Source of the DNA: Pseudomonas sp. Os17
GTDB lineage: Bacteria; Pseudomonadota; Gammaproteobacteria; Pseudomonadales; Pseudomonadaceae
Length of the DNA: 64,000 bases
Assembly: GCF_001547895.1 (NCBI RefSeq)
Contig: NZ_AP014627.1
Span: 4,219,501-4,283,500 of the forward strand
Reading direction: 5' to 3'
Made by a program: the position numbers and the translations under genes. This document shows positions 12,619 to 22,429 of the stretch, piece after piece; positions within the stretch are counted from its first letter, which is position 1, and the number at the start of each line of letters is the position of its first letter. Under the pieces are notes generated by a model. It was not told the DNA's origin, made no database searches, and was given only the letters and a program-made list of their open reading frames with translations.

Positions 12619-13895
12619 GCTTGCCCAAAACCCTGCGCGTCCTGGTGCTGGACGACCACCCGATACACTGCATGCAGGCCCGGCAACTGCTGCAGCAGGC
12701 AGGGTTCGGCCCGGTGGACAGCGCCCTGGACGCGCGCCAGGCCCTGGCCATGCTGCACCGCCAGGTCTATGACCTGGTGCTGGTGGACCTGCACATGCCG
12801 GAAATGGATGGGGTGCAGTTCATCCACGCCCTGACCGGCGTCGAGCAAGTGCCGATCCTGGCGATCGTTTCCTCCTGCTCGCGACGGCTGATGAACAGCG
12901 TCAGCCTGATGGCCAAGGAGAAAGGCCTGGCGGTGCTCGGGACCTTCCCCAAGCCACTGGAAGCGACCCACGTCGAGCAGATCAGCGCCATCATCGGCAA
13001 CCACCAAGGCCACGGGGTCGTGCCCCGGCCCGAGCATGCGGCGGTGTTCGACCGCCAGGTGCTGGAGCGGGCCATCGAGCGTCGCGAACTCAAGGCCAGG
13101 TTCCAGCCCCGGCGCTCGCTGAGCAGTGGCCGGATCGTCGGCGCCGAGGCCCTGGTGCGCTGGGACAGCCCGTCTTTCGGCCTGCTGATGCCAAACTCGT
13201 TCCTGGCCTCGATCAGCCGCTGCCAACTGGACCATCAACTGTTGCTGCTGATGCTCGACGACGCGATCCAGGCGCAGCAGCACTGGCAGCGCCTGGGCTA
13301 TCGCCTCAAGGTCTCGGTCAACCTGCCCACCGGGCTGCTGGACGACCCCGGCCTGCCGGACCAGTTGCAGCGCCTGACCGTTGCCGCCGGGCTGTCCACC
13401 AGCGACCTGTGCTTCGAGCTGCTGGAGACCGAACGGCCGCTGTCCCCAGGCCAGTACCACATGGGCGCCAGCCGCCTGCGCCTGAAAGGTTTCGGCCTGG
13501 CTCAGGATGACTTCGGCATGGGCTACAGTTCGATGTACGCGCTGATTTCCACACCATTCACCGAGATGAAAATCGATCGCCACTTCGTCCATGGCGCCGC
13601 CGCCGATGACGCCCGTGCCGCGGCCCTGGTAGCGGCGGTGCAACTGGGCCGGCAGTTAGGCCTGGAAGTGGTGGCCGAAGGCGTAGAATCGGCCCGCGAC
13701 CTGGAGTTCTTGCGCTTGATTGGCTGCGATAGCGCCCAGGGCTATCTTATTTCGGCGGCATTGGAGCTGGACGCTTTTACACAATTGCTGGGATGCAGTG
13801 TCACACCCCTTCTTTCTTCACCCACCCGGCCCGTCTCTCCACATCCATGCCAGACATCCCGCTACGACGCATTGCACAAAACTTCCGACGACTGA
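12615..13895 (+). CDS. RocR-like response regulator with EAL cyclic-di-GMP phosphodiesterase domain
   Basis: 426 aa, GTG start overlapping the kinase stop by 4 bases with GAGGAAAG upstream. The N-terminal receiver (residues ~8-125) has the acid pair in VLDDHP and phospho-acceptor D58 (LVLVDLHMP). The C-terminal EAL domain (~150-400) keeps the residues needed for phosphodiesterase activity: EALVRW, SVNLP, FELLETE, QDDFGMGYSS, MKIDRHF, VVAEGVE and the QGYLIS end. It is therefore predicted to hydrolyse c-di-GMP when phosphorylated, as RocR of P. aeruginosa does. Domain order and neighbours match that system. The last 49 bases overlap the start of the second kinase gene. Confidence 0.9.
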
Positions 13896-16800
13896 ATCTG
13901 GTTCTGTTCGTCATCCTGCCCTTGCTGCTGATCATGGGGGGCGCCCTGTTCTGGGGTGGCCAACGGATCATTCGCCAGGAGCAGGAACGGATCGCCGTGG
14001 ACTTCAAACTGCTGACCCGCTACATGGGCGAGCAGAAAGCCCTGCTCGAACGCCTGAAGAACGAGCCGTTCGGCGACGACGACCCGCAGAGCACGGCGCG
14101 CATCTTTCGCCTGATGGACGAGCAGCAGGCGCTCGGCGCGACCCTGTTCCAGGGCAGCCCGTCGCCTGTGGAAACCCCCTTCACCCTGGTCTGCGAGGAC
14201 ATGCTCCATTGCCCCCTGGATAGCGCCCGGGCCGCAAGCTTCGGCCGCTACCTGGCGGACCTCTACTCCAGCTTCTGGGTCCGCTCCAGCTACCCGGCCT
14301 CGGCCTTGCTGGTGGTGGATGCCGGTACCGGCAGCAGTTTTACCGTGCCGACCGTCGGCGCGCACCAGCCGTCTCTGTCCGCCGCCCAGGTCATGGCCAG
14401 CATCCAGGCCATCCGCAACAGCGCCCGCGGCGGCGGCAACGATGAGGTTCGCTGGATCCGCCTGCCGGGGTTTGCCGGCCACCTGCTGGCCTTCAAAGCA
14501 CTGCGCAACCCGCGCTTCAGCAACGGCGCCACCGACACCGGCACCTACGCCGCCACCCTGAGCTACCGCCAGCGCATCGATGTCTTTTCCCGGCCAAGGC
14601 AACCGACCTTCTATGACGCCTTCTGGCTGGAAAGCCCGCACGATGGCCTGCTGCTGGGGGAACGCCCGCAACCGGCGGACATGGACCGGGCGGTCAACCT
14701 GCGCAGCGACGGCCTGGTCTTTCGCGTCAGTGACGACAGTGCCACCTGGACCGGCTACTACCTGCTGAGCTACCGGACCCTGTTCCTCGGCCATTCCTGG
14801 CCCCTGGCGGGGATCCTCCTGCTGCTGGTGCTCAGCCCCGTGGCCGGCCGCGCCTACGCACGCTGGTATCAGCGCCGGGTCATCGTGCCGGCGCAGCGGG
14901 CCCACAGCGAGCTGGTGGAAAGCGACCAGTTCAACCGGACCTTGCTGGAAACCACCCCGGTGGCGCTGTGCGTGTTGCGCCGCGAGCGCAGCCTGATTGT
15001 CTTCGCCAACACCCTGGCGCTGAAGTGGTTCGACACCCAGGTCGGCCAGAGCCTGCAGGACAGCGGCTTGGAACCGGGGCTGCTGGAGCAGATCAGCCAG
15101 GCCAGGGAACCGGGGGAGATCGAGAACTATCAGAGCCACGATGGCCGCTCGTTCTACATCGCCTACGCACCGACCCGTTACCGCAACCAGGACGTGCTGG
15201 TCTGCGCCTTCGCCGACCTCAGCGTGCGGGCCCAGATGGAACAGCAACTGACCCAGGCAAAACAGGCGGCCGACAAGGCCAACGGCGCCAAGTCGGTGTT
15301 TCTGGCGACCATGAGCCATGAAATCCGCACGCCGCTGTACGGCGTGCTCGGTTCGCTGGAACTGATGGGGCTCACCGACCTGGACCGCGAGCAACGCCAG
15401 TTGCTCGAACGCATCCAGGTGTCCTCGGGCCTGTTGCTGCAGATCATCAGTGACATCCTCGACATCACCCGCATCGAATCCGGCCAACTGTCCCTCGGCG
15501 ATCAGCCGTTCGACCCCAGGGCGCTGGTGCAGCGCTGTACCGCGGCGTTTGTCGACGCGGCCCGCAACAAGGGCCTGCTGCTGTTTGCCTCGGTCGACCC
15601 GGCGCTGCCGCCGTTGCTGGGCGACCCCGGGCGGATCAGCCAGATCCTCACCAACCTGATCAGCAATGCGGTCAAGTTCACCCATTCCGGGCATGTGATC
15701 GTACGGGCCCGCAGCGAGCCCGGCAGCCAGGGCCGGGTGCGCTTGTCACTGCAGGTAGTGGACACCGGGATCGGCATCGGCCAGGAGGAACAGCAGCAGC
15801 TGTTCATCCCCTTCTATCAGATCGACGCCCACTCCCACACGGTGCACGGCGCCGGGCTGGGCCTGTCGATCTGCGCCCGACTGGCGGCACTGATGGGCAG
15901 CCAGATCCACCTCACCAGCGAGCTGGGCCTGGGCAGCAGCTTCACCATGAGCCTGGAACTGCCGGTGGCGGACGAGGTGCCCGACGCGCCTGTGCCGGAC
16001 CTCGGCGGCACGCAGATCCATGTCCACAGTCCGCACCACGAGCTGACCGACAACCTGTGCCTGTGGCTGCAAAAATGGGGCGCCCAGGCCAGCCCCCTGG
16101 ACGCCGCGGCCGCCACGCCCCACGGCGAGGGCATCCTCCTGCGCCTGCTGGACAACGGCCCGCAAGCGCCGTCGCCGGCCACAGGCCTGCTGCGGATTGA
16201 CCTCGGCGGGCAGCACCAGGCCCCGGGCACGAGCCTGGCCGAGGCCTGTGATTTCATGGCCATCGGCCGTTTGATCGAACGCCGCCTGAGGCGCGCACCG
16301 GAGCCCAGCGAGCCGTCGCCGAGTGACCTGAGCGGCTTGCCGGCCCTGGGCTTGAACGTGCTGGTGGCCGAGGACAACCCGATCAACCAGGCGACCCTGA
16401 GCCATCAGCTGCAGCAACTGGGCTGTCGCAACACCCTGGCCGCCGACGGCGCCGAAGCCCTCGACCTGTGGCGGGTGGGCGACTACGACCTGCTGCTGAC
16501 CGACGTCAACATGCCACGCATGAACGGCTATGAGCTGACCTGCATCCTGCGGGCCTCGGGGGATGACCGGCCGATCATCGGCATCACCGCCAACGCCATG
16601 TGCGATGAAGAAGCCCGTTGCCAGGCCGCCGGCATGGACACTTGGCTGGTCAAGCCGGTGCCCCTGCAGACCCTGCGGGCCAGCCTGGCGCGGCTCACCC
16701 AGGTGGCCCCCGAGGACGATCAGGACCCGCTACCCGACGCACCGACGCCCCCGGATAGCGGCAGCCTGCCGCCCAACCTGCGACAGATTTTCACCCACAC

Positions 16801-17035
16801 CATGAAGCTCGACCTCGAACACCTGCGCCGGGCCCTTGATCAACACGACTACGAACGCATCTTCCACCTGCTGCACCGGATTCGCGGGTCGCTGGCGGTC
16901 GCCGGCTACGAGCCCCTGATCCAACAGTTGGAAGCCTTGGGCCAGAGCCTGCGCGAAGCCGGTTTGACGGCCACCACGCGCACGAATAGCCTGACACTGT
17001 TGCACGCCTTGCAGGACATCAGCCAGCCCGACTGA
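13847..17035 (+). CDS. Hybrid sensor histidine kinase with receiver and C-terminal Hpt-like domain, RocS/BvgS-like (second paralogue)
   Basis: 1,062 aa from ATG 13847; an in-frame ATG at 13793 is also possible, but both lie inside the preceding gene. TM1 near residues 18-38 (LVLFVILPLLLIMGGALF), a ~290-aa periplasmic sensor, TM2 (PLAGILLLLVLSPVAGRAY), and a PAS-like segment. H491 is the phospho-acceptor in MSHEIRTPLYG, followed by HATPase (NLISNAVKF, DTGIGIG, GAGLGLSI), a degenerate receiver-like spacer and a receiver with D886 (LLLTDVNMP). The final ~65 residues resemble an Hpt domain: H1010 in LLHRIRGSLAVAG. The usual HxxKG Lys is Arg here. It shares domain plan and signature sequences with the kinase two genes upstream, so the pair probably arose by duplication. 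Confidence 0.9.
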   Translation: MPDIPLRRIAQNFRRLNLVLFVILPLLLIMGGALFWGGQRIIRQEQERIAVDFKLLTRYMGEQKALLERLKNEPFGDDDPQSTARIFRLMDEQQALGATLFQGSPSPVETPFTLVCEDMLHCPLDSARAASFGRYLADLYSSFWVRSSYPASALLVVDAGTGSSFTVPTVGAHQPSLSAAQVMASIQAIRNSARGGGNDEVRWIRLPGFAGHLLAFKALRNPRFSNGATDTGTYAATLSYRQRIDVFSRPRQPTFYDAFWLESPHDGLLLGERPQPADMDRAVNLRSDGLVFRVSDDSATWTGYYLLSYRTLFLGHSWPLAGILLLLVLSPVAGRAYARWYQRRVIVPAQRAHSELVESDQFNRTLLETTPVALCVLRRERSLIVFANTLALKWFDTQVGQSLQDSGLEPGLLEQISQAREPGEIENYQSHDGRSFYIAYAPTRYRNQDVLVCAFADLSVRAQMEQQLTQAKQAADKANGAKSVFLATMSHEIRTPLYGVLGSLELMGLTDLDREQRQLLERIQVSSGLLLQIISDILDITRIESGQLSLGDQPFDPRALVQRCTAAFVDAARNKGLLLFASVDPALPPLLGDPGRISQILTNLISNAVKFTHSGHVIVRARSEPGSQGRVRLSLQVVDTGIGIGQEEQQQLFIPFYQIDAHSHTVHGAGLGLSICARLAALMGSQIHLTSELGLGSSFTMSLELPVADEVPDAPVPDLGGTQIHVHSPHHELTDNLCLWLQKWGAQASPLDAAAATPHGEGILLRLLDNGPQAPSPATGLLRIDLGGQHQAPGTSLAEACDFMAIGRLIERRLRRAPEPSEPSPSDLSGLPALGLNVLVAEDNPINQATLSHQLQQLGCRNTLAADGAEALDLWRVGDYDLLLTDVNMPRMNGYELTCILRASGDDRPIIGITANAMCDEEARCQAAGMDTWLVKPVPLQTLRASLARLTQVAPEDDQDPLPDAPTPPDSGSLPPNLRQIFTHTMKLDLEHLRRALDQHDYERIFHLLHRIRGSLAVAGYEPLIQQLEALGQSLREAGLTATTRTNSLTLLHALQDISQPD

Positions 17036-17094
17036 CCTCTCGCAGCCCCCGTATCCCTGCGCATCTCCTTTGACGAAAATGGATCGTGTCCACC

Positions 17095-17748
17095 ATGAAA
17101 AAAATCCGAGTTGCCCTGGCTGACGATCATCCCCTGGTGCTCGCTGCCGTCAGCGACCTGTTGCACAAGACCGGTACATATGAAGTCGTGGCCGCCGTCA
17201 CCACCCCGAGCGCGCTGGTCCAGCAACTGGCGGACGACCCGCGGATCGATGTGGTGATCACCGATTACTTCATGGAGGGCGACGAGAAGTTCGGCGACGG
17301 CATTCGCCTGGTGACCTACCTGATCCGCCACTTTCCCAGGGTCCAGGTGCTAGTGCTGACCATGATGTCCAACCCGATGATCGTGGCCGCGCTGTATGAC
17401 ATCGGCGTGCGCTCGGTGCTGCTCAAGCGCCACGACATGAGCGAACTGCTCAGTGCCCTGGAAAACGTCCGGCTGGGACGCATCCACCACCCGCCGAGCC
17501 TGGTGCCGAACGAATTCCACAGCAGCCCGGTGCGCTCCATGGCCGACGGCCTGAGCAGCCTCACGCCCAAGGAATACGAGGTGCTGCGGCACTTCGTACG
17601 CGGTGAGTCGATGATGCAGATTGCCGCCAACCTCAAGCGCAGCGTGAAGACCGTCAGCGCGCAGAAGATCTCGGCGATCCGCAAGCTCAACCTCGACAGC
17701 GACCAGGCGCTGGTCGCCTTCTGCCTGGAGTCCGGCGAGTTCCAGTAG
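17095..17748 (+). CDS. NarL/FixJ-family response regulator (RocA/BvgA-like)
   Basis: 217 aa. Receiver domain with ADDHP at residues 9-13 and phospho-acceptor D57 (VVITDYFMEGDEKFGDG), followed by a LuxR-type helix-turn-helix (LTPKEYEVLRHFVRGESMMQIAANLKRS, VKTVSAQK). The ATG at 17095 is chosen; a GTG nine bases upstream is the only close alternative. It follows the second hybrid kinase after 59 bp and is the natural DNA-binding output partner of the two kinases. In the comparable P. aeruginosa locus the equivalent regulator acts on fimbrial genes; here the nearest surface gene is the divergent autotransporter. Confidence 0.88.
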   Translation: MKKIRVALADDHPLVLAAVSDLLHKTGTYEVVAAVTTPSALVQQLADDPRIDVVITDYFMEGDEKFGDGIRLVTYLIRHFPRVQVLVLTMMSNPMIVAALYDIGVRSVLLKRHDMSELLSALENVRLGRIHHPPSLVPNEFHSSPVRSMADGLSSLTPKEYEVLRHFVRGESMMQIAANLKRSVKTVSAQKISAIRKLNLDSDQALVAFCLESGEFQ

Positions 17749-17877
17749 GCGCTAGGGCTTGGACAACGACAGCCAGTGGCGTCGCTGCACCGGAGCAACG
17801 TCGCACTCGGCGCGCACATGGCTGTACAGATGGAGCTTCATGGCCCCACAGGGGTAATCACCTGGGAAATCACTGCC

Positions 17878-18375
17878 CTACCTGGGCAGCGGCTGGGAAA
17901 TCGCCAGGCGGCTGGTGGCCTTGACCTCGCGCAGCGCCAGGCTCGACTGGATCGAGGCGATGCCCGGCTGGCGCCTGAGCACGTGCTCGACAAAGTCGCT
18001 GTAGCTGTCCAGGTCCTGGGCCAGCACTTGCAGCAGGTAGTCGGCATCGCCAGTGATCTTGTGGCAGGCCTGGACCTCGGGCAGACGCATGATCACCTTC
18101 TCGAAATCGTCCGGGGTCTGGTCTGAGTGGGTGGCGAAACGCACATGGACGAACGCCAGGATGTCCAGCCCCAGCAGGCGCCGGTCGAGGTTGGCCTGAT
18201 AGTCCTTGATCACCCCCTCCTCTTCCATGCGCTTGCGCCGGCGCCAGCAGGGGGTAAGGCTCAGGGACAGGCGCTCGCTGAGCTCGGCATTGGAGATGCT
18301 CGCGTCCTGCTGCAAGAGGGCGAGGATCGCCAGGTCGGTGTCGTCGAGGGCGACGCGTTTGGGCGTTTTTTTCAC
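17878..18375 (-). CDS. Lrp/AsnC-family transcriptional regulator
   Basis: 165 aa. N-terminal helix-turn-helix (LDDTDLAILALLQQDASISNAELSERLSLSLTPCWRRRKRMEEEGVI, residues ~10-55) and a C-terminal RAM/AsnC ligand-binding domain (VHVRFATHSDQTPDDFEKVIMRLPEV, GDADYLLQVLAQDLDSYSDFV). It is divergent from the acetylpolyamine-amidohydrolase-like gene across a ~110-bp AT-richer gap. It is the likely amino-acid- or polyamine-responsive regulator of the three genes to its right, and probably autoregulatory as Lrp-family proteins usually are. Confidence 0.88.
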   Translation of the reverse strand: MKKTPKRVALDDTDLAILALLQQDASISNAELSERLSLSLTPCWRRRKRMEEEGVIKDYQANLDRRLLGLDILAFVHVRFATHSDQTPDDFEKVIMRLPEVQACHKITGDADYLLQVLAQDLDSYSDFVEHVLRRQPGIASIQSSLALREVKATSRLAISQPLPR

Positions 18376-18484
18376 TATCGGCCACTCACGGGGAAAATAT
18401 TACCCAAAATTCTAGCTTCATCCGAAGACAAAGCAAAGAAATCGCCGCCATGCCGGAACAAACTATTTGCACCGGACAACAACA

Positions 18485-19528
18485 ATGGATGCCTTCAGCA
18501 TGCTTACCGTCTTCAGCGAATCCCACCGCCTGCACCACGGCACCGAATTGAAGGACGGGGTGCTCAAGCCCTCGTTCGAGCAGCCCAGCCGGGCCGATAC
18601 GGTGCGTGACCGGGTCAGGCACGTGGGGCTTGGCGAGATCATCGGGCCTCGCGCCTTCGACCGCGCCTGCTACGTCGCCGCCCACAGCGAACGCTACGTG
18701 GCCTTTCTGGAAAACGCCTGGCACCAGTGGACCGCCACCGGCCGCCGTCACGATGCCCTGCCCCTGGTCTGGCCGGTGCGCGACCTGGCCAACCAGCAGG
18801 TGCCAGAGTTCATCGACGGCAAGCTGGGTTTCTTCGCCATGGACGCCGGCTCGCCGATCACCGCCAGCACCTGGGACGCGGCACGCACCAGTGCCGATAT
18901 CGCCCTCACCGGCCTGGCGCTGATCGACGAAGGCCAGGACAGCGCCTTCGCCCTGTGCCGCCCGCCAGGCCACCACGCCGCGCGGGAATACATGGGCGGC
19001 TACTGCTACCTGAACAACGCCGCGATTGCCGCGCAGCAGGCCATCACCCGGGGCGCCGGGCGGGTGGCGGTGCTGGACGTGGACTTTCACCACGGCAATG
19101 GCACGCAGAACATTTTCTACGACCGCGGCGACGTGCTGTTCGTCTCGCTGCACGGTGATCCGGCGGTGTCCTATCCCTACTTTTCCGGGTTCGCCTCGGA
19201 GCGCGGCAGCGGTGCCGGCGAAGGCTGCAACCTGAACATTCCCCTGCCCCGGGGCACCACCTGGCAGCGCTACCGCGAAGCCCTGGTGCAAGCCTGTGCC
19301 CGGCTGCGCACCTTCAGCCCGGAGCTGCTGGTGGTGTCGCTGGGGGTGGACACCTTCAAGGACGACCCCATCAGCCACTTCCTCCTGGAGAGCGAGGACT
19401 TCCTGGACATGGGCCAGGTCATCGCCAGCGTGGGCACGCCGACGCTGTTCGTCATGGAGGGCGGCTACATGGTCGACGAGATCGGCATCAACGCCGTCAA
19501 CGTGCTGCACGGCCACGCCAACCGCTAG
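18485..19528 (+). CDS. Histone-deacetylase-family amidohydrolase, acetylpolyamine amidohydrolase-like
   Basis: 347 aa. The zinc-dependent deacetylase active site is complete: His-His at 163-164 (PPGHHAAREYMGGYCYLNNAA), zinc ligands D200 and H202 (LDVDFHHGNGTQ), and a later Asp in SLGVDTFKDD. Length and the ~90-residue N-terminal loop region match bacterial acetylpolyamine amidohydrolases, which remove acetyl groups from N-acetylputrescine, N-acetylcadaverine and similar. I start at ATG 18485; a frame to 18467 and an internal ATG at 18500 are alternatives, and ribosome-binding sites are weak. The ornithine cyclodeaminase gene follows after 55 bp, so both probably serve amine or amino-acid breakdown. 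Confidence 0.85.
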   Translation: MDAFSMLTVFSESHRLHHGTELKDGVLKPSFEQPSRADTVRDRVRHVGLGEIIGPRAFDRACYVAAHSERYVAFLENAWHQWTATGRRHDALPLVWPVRDLANQQVPEFIDGKLGFFAMDAGSPITASTWDAARTSADIALTGLALIDEGQDSAFALCRPPGHHAAREYMGGYCYLNNAAIAAQQAITRGAGRVAVLDVDFHHGNGTQNIFYDRGDVLFVSLHGDPAVSYPYFSGFASERGSGAGEGCNLNIPLPRGTTWQRYREALVQACARLRTFSPELLVVSLGVDTFKDDPISHFLLESEDFLDMGQVIASVGTPTLFVMEGGYMVDEIGINAVNVLHGHANR

Positions 19529-19583
19529 TGCATCCGGGCTTCTCCAGACAGCCCTCAACCTACTGACCGAAAGGGAAAACACC

Positions 19584-20645
19584 ATGACCTTGTTCATCGA
19601 TGTGGATCACGCCGCGGCCCTGTATGCGCGCCTGGGCATCGCCCGGGCGATCCGGGAGATGGCCGGCTACATCCAGGCCGACTATCGACGCTGGCAGGCC
19701 TTTGAAAAGTCCCCGCGCACCGCCAACCATTCAGCCACCGGGGTGATCGAACTGATGCCCGCCGACGATGGCCGGCAGTACGCCTTCAAGTACGTCAACG
19801 GCCACCCCGGCAACCCGGCGAGGCAGTTGCTGACCGTGATGGCCTTCGGCGTGCTGGCCGACGTCGACAGCGGCTACCCGGTGCTGCTCAGTGAACTGAC
19901 CCTGACCACCGCAGTGCGCACCGCCGCCACCTCGGCCCTGGTGGCGCAGTCCCTGGCCCGCGCGGACAGCCGAGTCATGGCGCTGATCGGCAACGGTGCC
20001 CAGAGCGAGTTCCAGGCCATCGCCTTCCACGACATGCTCGGCATCGACGAGCTGCGGATCTTCGACATCGACCCGGCCGCCTCGCGCAAGCTGCAGCACA
20101 ACCTGCAAGCCTGGCCGGGCCTCAAGGTGCACATCGCCGGTTCCGTGGCCGAGGCGGTCAAGGGTGCCGATATCGTCACCACGGTGACCGCGGACAAGGC
20201 CTACGCCACCATCCTCACTCCGGAGCTGATCGAACCCGGCATGCACCTCAACGCCGTGGGCGGCGATTGCCCGGGCAAGACCGAACTGCACGCCGAGATC
20301 CTGCGGCATGCCCGGGTGATCGTCGAGTTCGAGCCGCAGACCCGTATCGAGGGCGACATCCAGCAACTGCCGGCGGACTTTGCGGTGACCGAATACTTCC
20401 GCATCGCCCAGGGCCTGGAGCCGGGCCGCGAGCAGGCCGAACAGGTCACGGTGTTCGATTCGGTGGGCTTTGCCCTGGAAGACTTCGCCTCCCTGCGCTA
20501 CCTGCATGACCTGGCACGCGAGCATGGCATCGGCGAGCAGATCCAGCTGGTGCCCACCCCGACCAACATCAAGGACCTGTTCCAACTGATCGAGCAGTGC
20601 CCCACAGCCGCTGCCGGCGCCCCGCGCCGGTTGGCCAGCGGCTGA
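19584..20645 (+). CDS. Ornithine cyclodeaminase
   Basis: 353 aa from ATG 19584, preceded by AAAGGGAAAA. Belongs to the ornithine cyclodeaminase / mu-crystallin family, which converts L-ornithine to L-proline and ammonia using NAD. The NAD-binding segment is GNGAQSEFQAIAFHDMLG and IFDIDPAASRKL (residues ~138-175). The family-typical LNAVGGDCPGKTEL and VFDSVGFALEDFASLRYL motifs resemble true ornithine cyclodeaminases more than the alanine-dehydrogenase or siderophore-linked relatives. The larger upstream frame (from 19296) is out of context and starts inside the previous gene. Predicted cytosolic. Confidence 0.87.
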   Translation: MTLFIDVDHAAALYARLGIARAIREMAGYIQADYRRWQAFEKSPRTANHSATGVIELMPADDGRQYAFKYVNGHPGNPARQLLTVMAFGVLADVDSGYPVLLSELTLTTAVRTAATSALVAQSLARADSRVMALIGNGAQSEFQAIAFHDMLGIDELRIFDIDPAASRKLQHNLQAWPGLKVHIAGSVAEAVKGADIVTTVTADKAYATILTPELIEPGMHLNAVGGDCPGKTELHAEILRHARVIVEFEPQTRIEGDIQQLPADFAVTEYFRIAQGLEPGREQAEQVTVFDSVGFALEDFASLRYLHDLAREHGIGEQIQLVPTPTNIKDLFQLIEQCPTAAAGAPRRLASG

Positions 20646-20657
20646 AAGCACCGGGAT

Positions 20658-20695
20658 CGCTGAACCGGGCCAGCGCCGTGTGCCCCGGTTCAGCG
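20658..20695 (+). repeat. Intercistronic hairpin between ornithine cyclodeaminase and permease
   Basis: Perfect 12-bp inverted repeat: CGCTGAACCGGG (20658-20669) pairs with CCCGGTTCAGCG (20684-20695) around a 14-nt loop. There is no T-tract after it, so it is unlikely to be a strong terminator. It may stabilise the upstream mRNA or cause partial termination before the permease. Confidence 0.5.
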
Positions 20696-20802
20696 GCCCG
20701 CTCCGAACCGGCTGCGCCACCCCGACCTACAACCACAGCGCGCAGTCCCCCAACACCTTTCACTGCCAAAACTCGACAACTATAAAATCAAGAGGTTTTG
20801 AG

Positions 20803-22206
20803 ATGACTCCAGATACCTTGGGCGCCGCCGAGCGTCCGGCGCTGCAGCGCACCCTGCACAACCGTCATATCCAGCTCATGGCCATGGGTGGTGCCATCGG
20901 CACCGGGCTGTTCATGGGCTCGGGCAAGATCATCGCCATGTCCGGCACCTCGATCATCCTGATCTACATGATCATCGGCCTGTTCGTGTTCCTGGTGATG
21001 CGCGCCATGGGCGAGCTGCTGCTGTCGAACCTGAAGTTCAAGAGCTTCGCCGATTTTGCCGGCGCCTACCTGGGGCCGCGGGCGGCCTTTTTTCTCGGCT
21101 GGTCCTATTGGCTGAGCTGGAGTGTGGCGGTGGTGGGCGACGCGGTGGTGGTGGGCGGCTTCTTCCAGTACTGGTTCCCCGGCGTCGCGGCCTGGATCCC
21201 CGCCATCGTCATGCTGCTGACCCTGTTCGCCCTCAACGTGCTCACGGTGAAGCTGTTCGGCGAGGTGGAGTTCTGGTTCGCCATCATCAAGATCATCGCC
21301 GTGGTCACCCTGATCAGCGTGAGCCTGGTACTGATCGCCACGGCCTTTGTCTCGCCGTCCGGCGTGAGCGCTTCGCTGAGCCACCTGCTGGACCGGCAAG
21401 CGGCCCTGCCCAACGGCCTGATGGGCTTCTTCGCCGGTTTCCAGATGGCGATCTTCTCCTTCGCCGGCACCGAACTGATCGGCACCGCCGCCGCGGAAAC
21501 CCGCGACCCGGAGCGCACCCTGCCCAGGGCGATCAACGCCATCCCCCTGCGCATCATCCTGTTCTACGTGCTGGCCCTGGCCTGCATCATCGCCGTGACC
21601 TCCTGGCAGCAGGTGTCGCCGAACAAGAGCCCCTTCGTCGAACTGTTCCTGATCGCCGGCTTTCCCGCGGCGGCGGGCATCGTCAACTTCGTGGTCCTGA
21701 CCTCGGCAGCCTCCTCGGCCAACAGCGGCGTGTTCTCCGCCAGCCGCATGCTCTTCGGCCTGTCCGACCAGGGCAACGCGCCGCGACTGTTCAAGCACCT
21801 GTCGCGGCACAGCGTGCCGGTGACCAGCCTGGCCTTCACCTGCCTGCTGATGCTGCTGGGGGTCCTGCTGCTGTACATCGTCCCCGAGGTGATGACCGCC
21901 TTCACCATCGTTTCCACGGTGTCGGCGATCCTGGTGATCTTCACCTGGTCGACCATCCTGGCGTCCTACATCGCCTACCGTCGCAAGCACCCCGAACTGC
22001 ACGCCCGCTCGCGCTACAAGATGCCCGGCGGCGTGCCCATGGCCTGGTTCGCCCTGGCCTTCCTGCTGTTCGTCCTCGGCCTGCTGGCCCTGCGCCCGGA
22101 CACCCGCCTGGCACTGTGCGTGATGCCGGCGTGGTTTATCTGGCTGGGCATCGCCTATCAACTGGGTTGGCGCGGCAAGCGCAGGTTGATCCCCGCGCGC
22201 TCATGA
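20803..22206 (+). CDS. Amino-acid permease, AAT/APC family, CycA-like
   Basis: 467 aa from ATG 20803, with AGAGG eight bases upstream. About 12 hydrophobic segments. The N-terminal LHNRHIQLMAMGGAIGTGLFMGSGK is the amino-acid-transporter signature. MGELLLSN, GEVEFWFAIIKIIAVV, GFFAGFQMAIFSFAGTELIG, SPFVELFLIAGFPAAAGIVNFVVLTSAASSANSG (given here in parts) and YKMPGGVPMAW closely follow D-serine/D-alanine/glycine transporters. The true substrate could be another small amino acid. Placement after ornithine cyclodeaminase suggests uptake of a substrate used by the preceding enzymes. Confidence 0.85.
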   Translation: MTPDTLGAAERPALQRTLHNRHIQLMAMGGAIGTGLFMGSGKIIAMSGTSIILIYMIIGLFVFLVMRAMGELLLSNLKFKSFADFAGAYLGPRAAFFLGWSYWLSWSVAVVGDAVVVGGFFQYWFPGVAAWIPAIVMLLTLFALNVLTVKLFGEVEFWFAIIKIIAVVTLISVSLVLIATAFVSPSGVSASLSHLLDRQAALPNGLMGFFAGFQMAIFSFAGTELIGTAAAETRDPERTLPRAINAIPLRIILFYVLALACIIAVTSWQQVSPNKSPFVELFLIAGFPAAAGIVNFVVLTSAASSANSGVFSASRMLFGLSDQGNAPRLFKHLSRHSVPVTSLAFTCLLMLLGVLLLYIVPEVMTAFTIVSTVSAILVIFTWSTILASYIAYRRKHPELHARSRYKMPGGVPMAWFALAFLLFVLGLLALRPDTRLALCVMPAWFIWLGIAYQLGWRGKRRLIPARS

Positions 22207-22223
22207 CCTCAACCGGCCCCCGC

Positions 22224-22300
22224 TAGCACCAAGGAACGGTGCTACCTGTTCGCCATCAAGATCAAGCGCCGCGCCCTGCTGCAAAGGCGCATTGATGGCG
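22224..22300 (+). terminator. Two hairpins after the permease gene, possible terminator region
   Basis: TAGCACC (22224-22230) pairs with GGTGCTA (22238-22244). Further on CGCCATCAA (22251-22259) pairs with TTGATGGCG (22292-22300) with a nested GCGCC/GGCGC stem inside. Neither is followed by a proper T-tract, so factor-independent termination is only a possibility. The rest of this gap up to 22429 is unusually A-rich and shows no gene. Confidence 0.4.
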
Positions 22301-22429
22301 CCAAATGAATGACACAAACAAGTCACCAATTGCCCCTCCAAACCTCCCCCTCCCACGCCGCAAATATCAAATTAAATCCATATAAAACAACACGTTAAAA
22401 CCAACAAAAGAAACCAAAAGAATTAACCG

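Noticed and set aside
20658..20695. Hairpin after ornithine cyclodeaminase as a rho-independent terminator
   Set aside because: It has a 14-nt loop and no T-tract, and the permease downstream probably shares the transcript.
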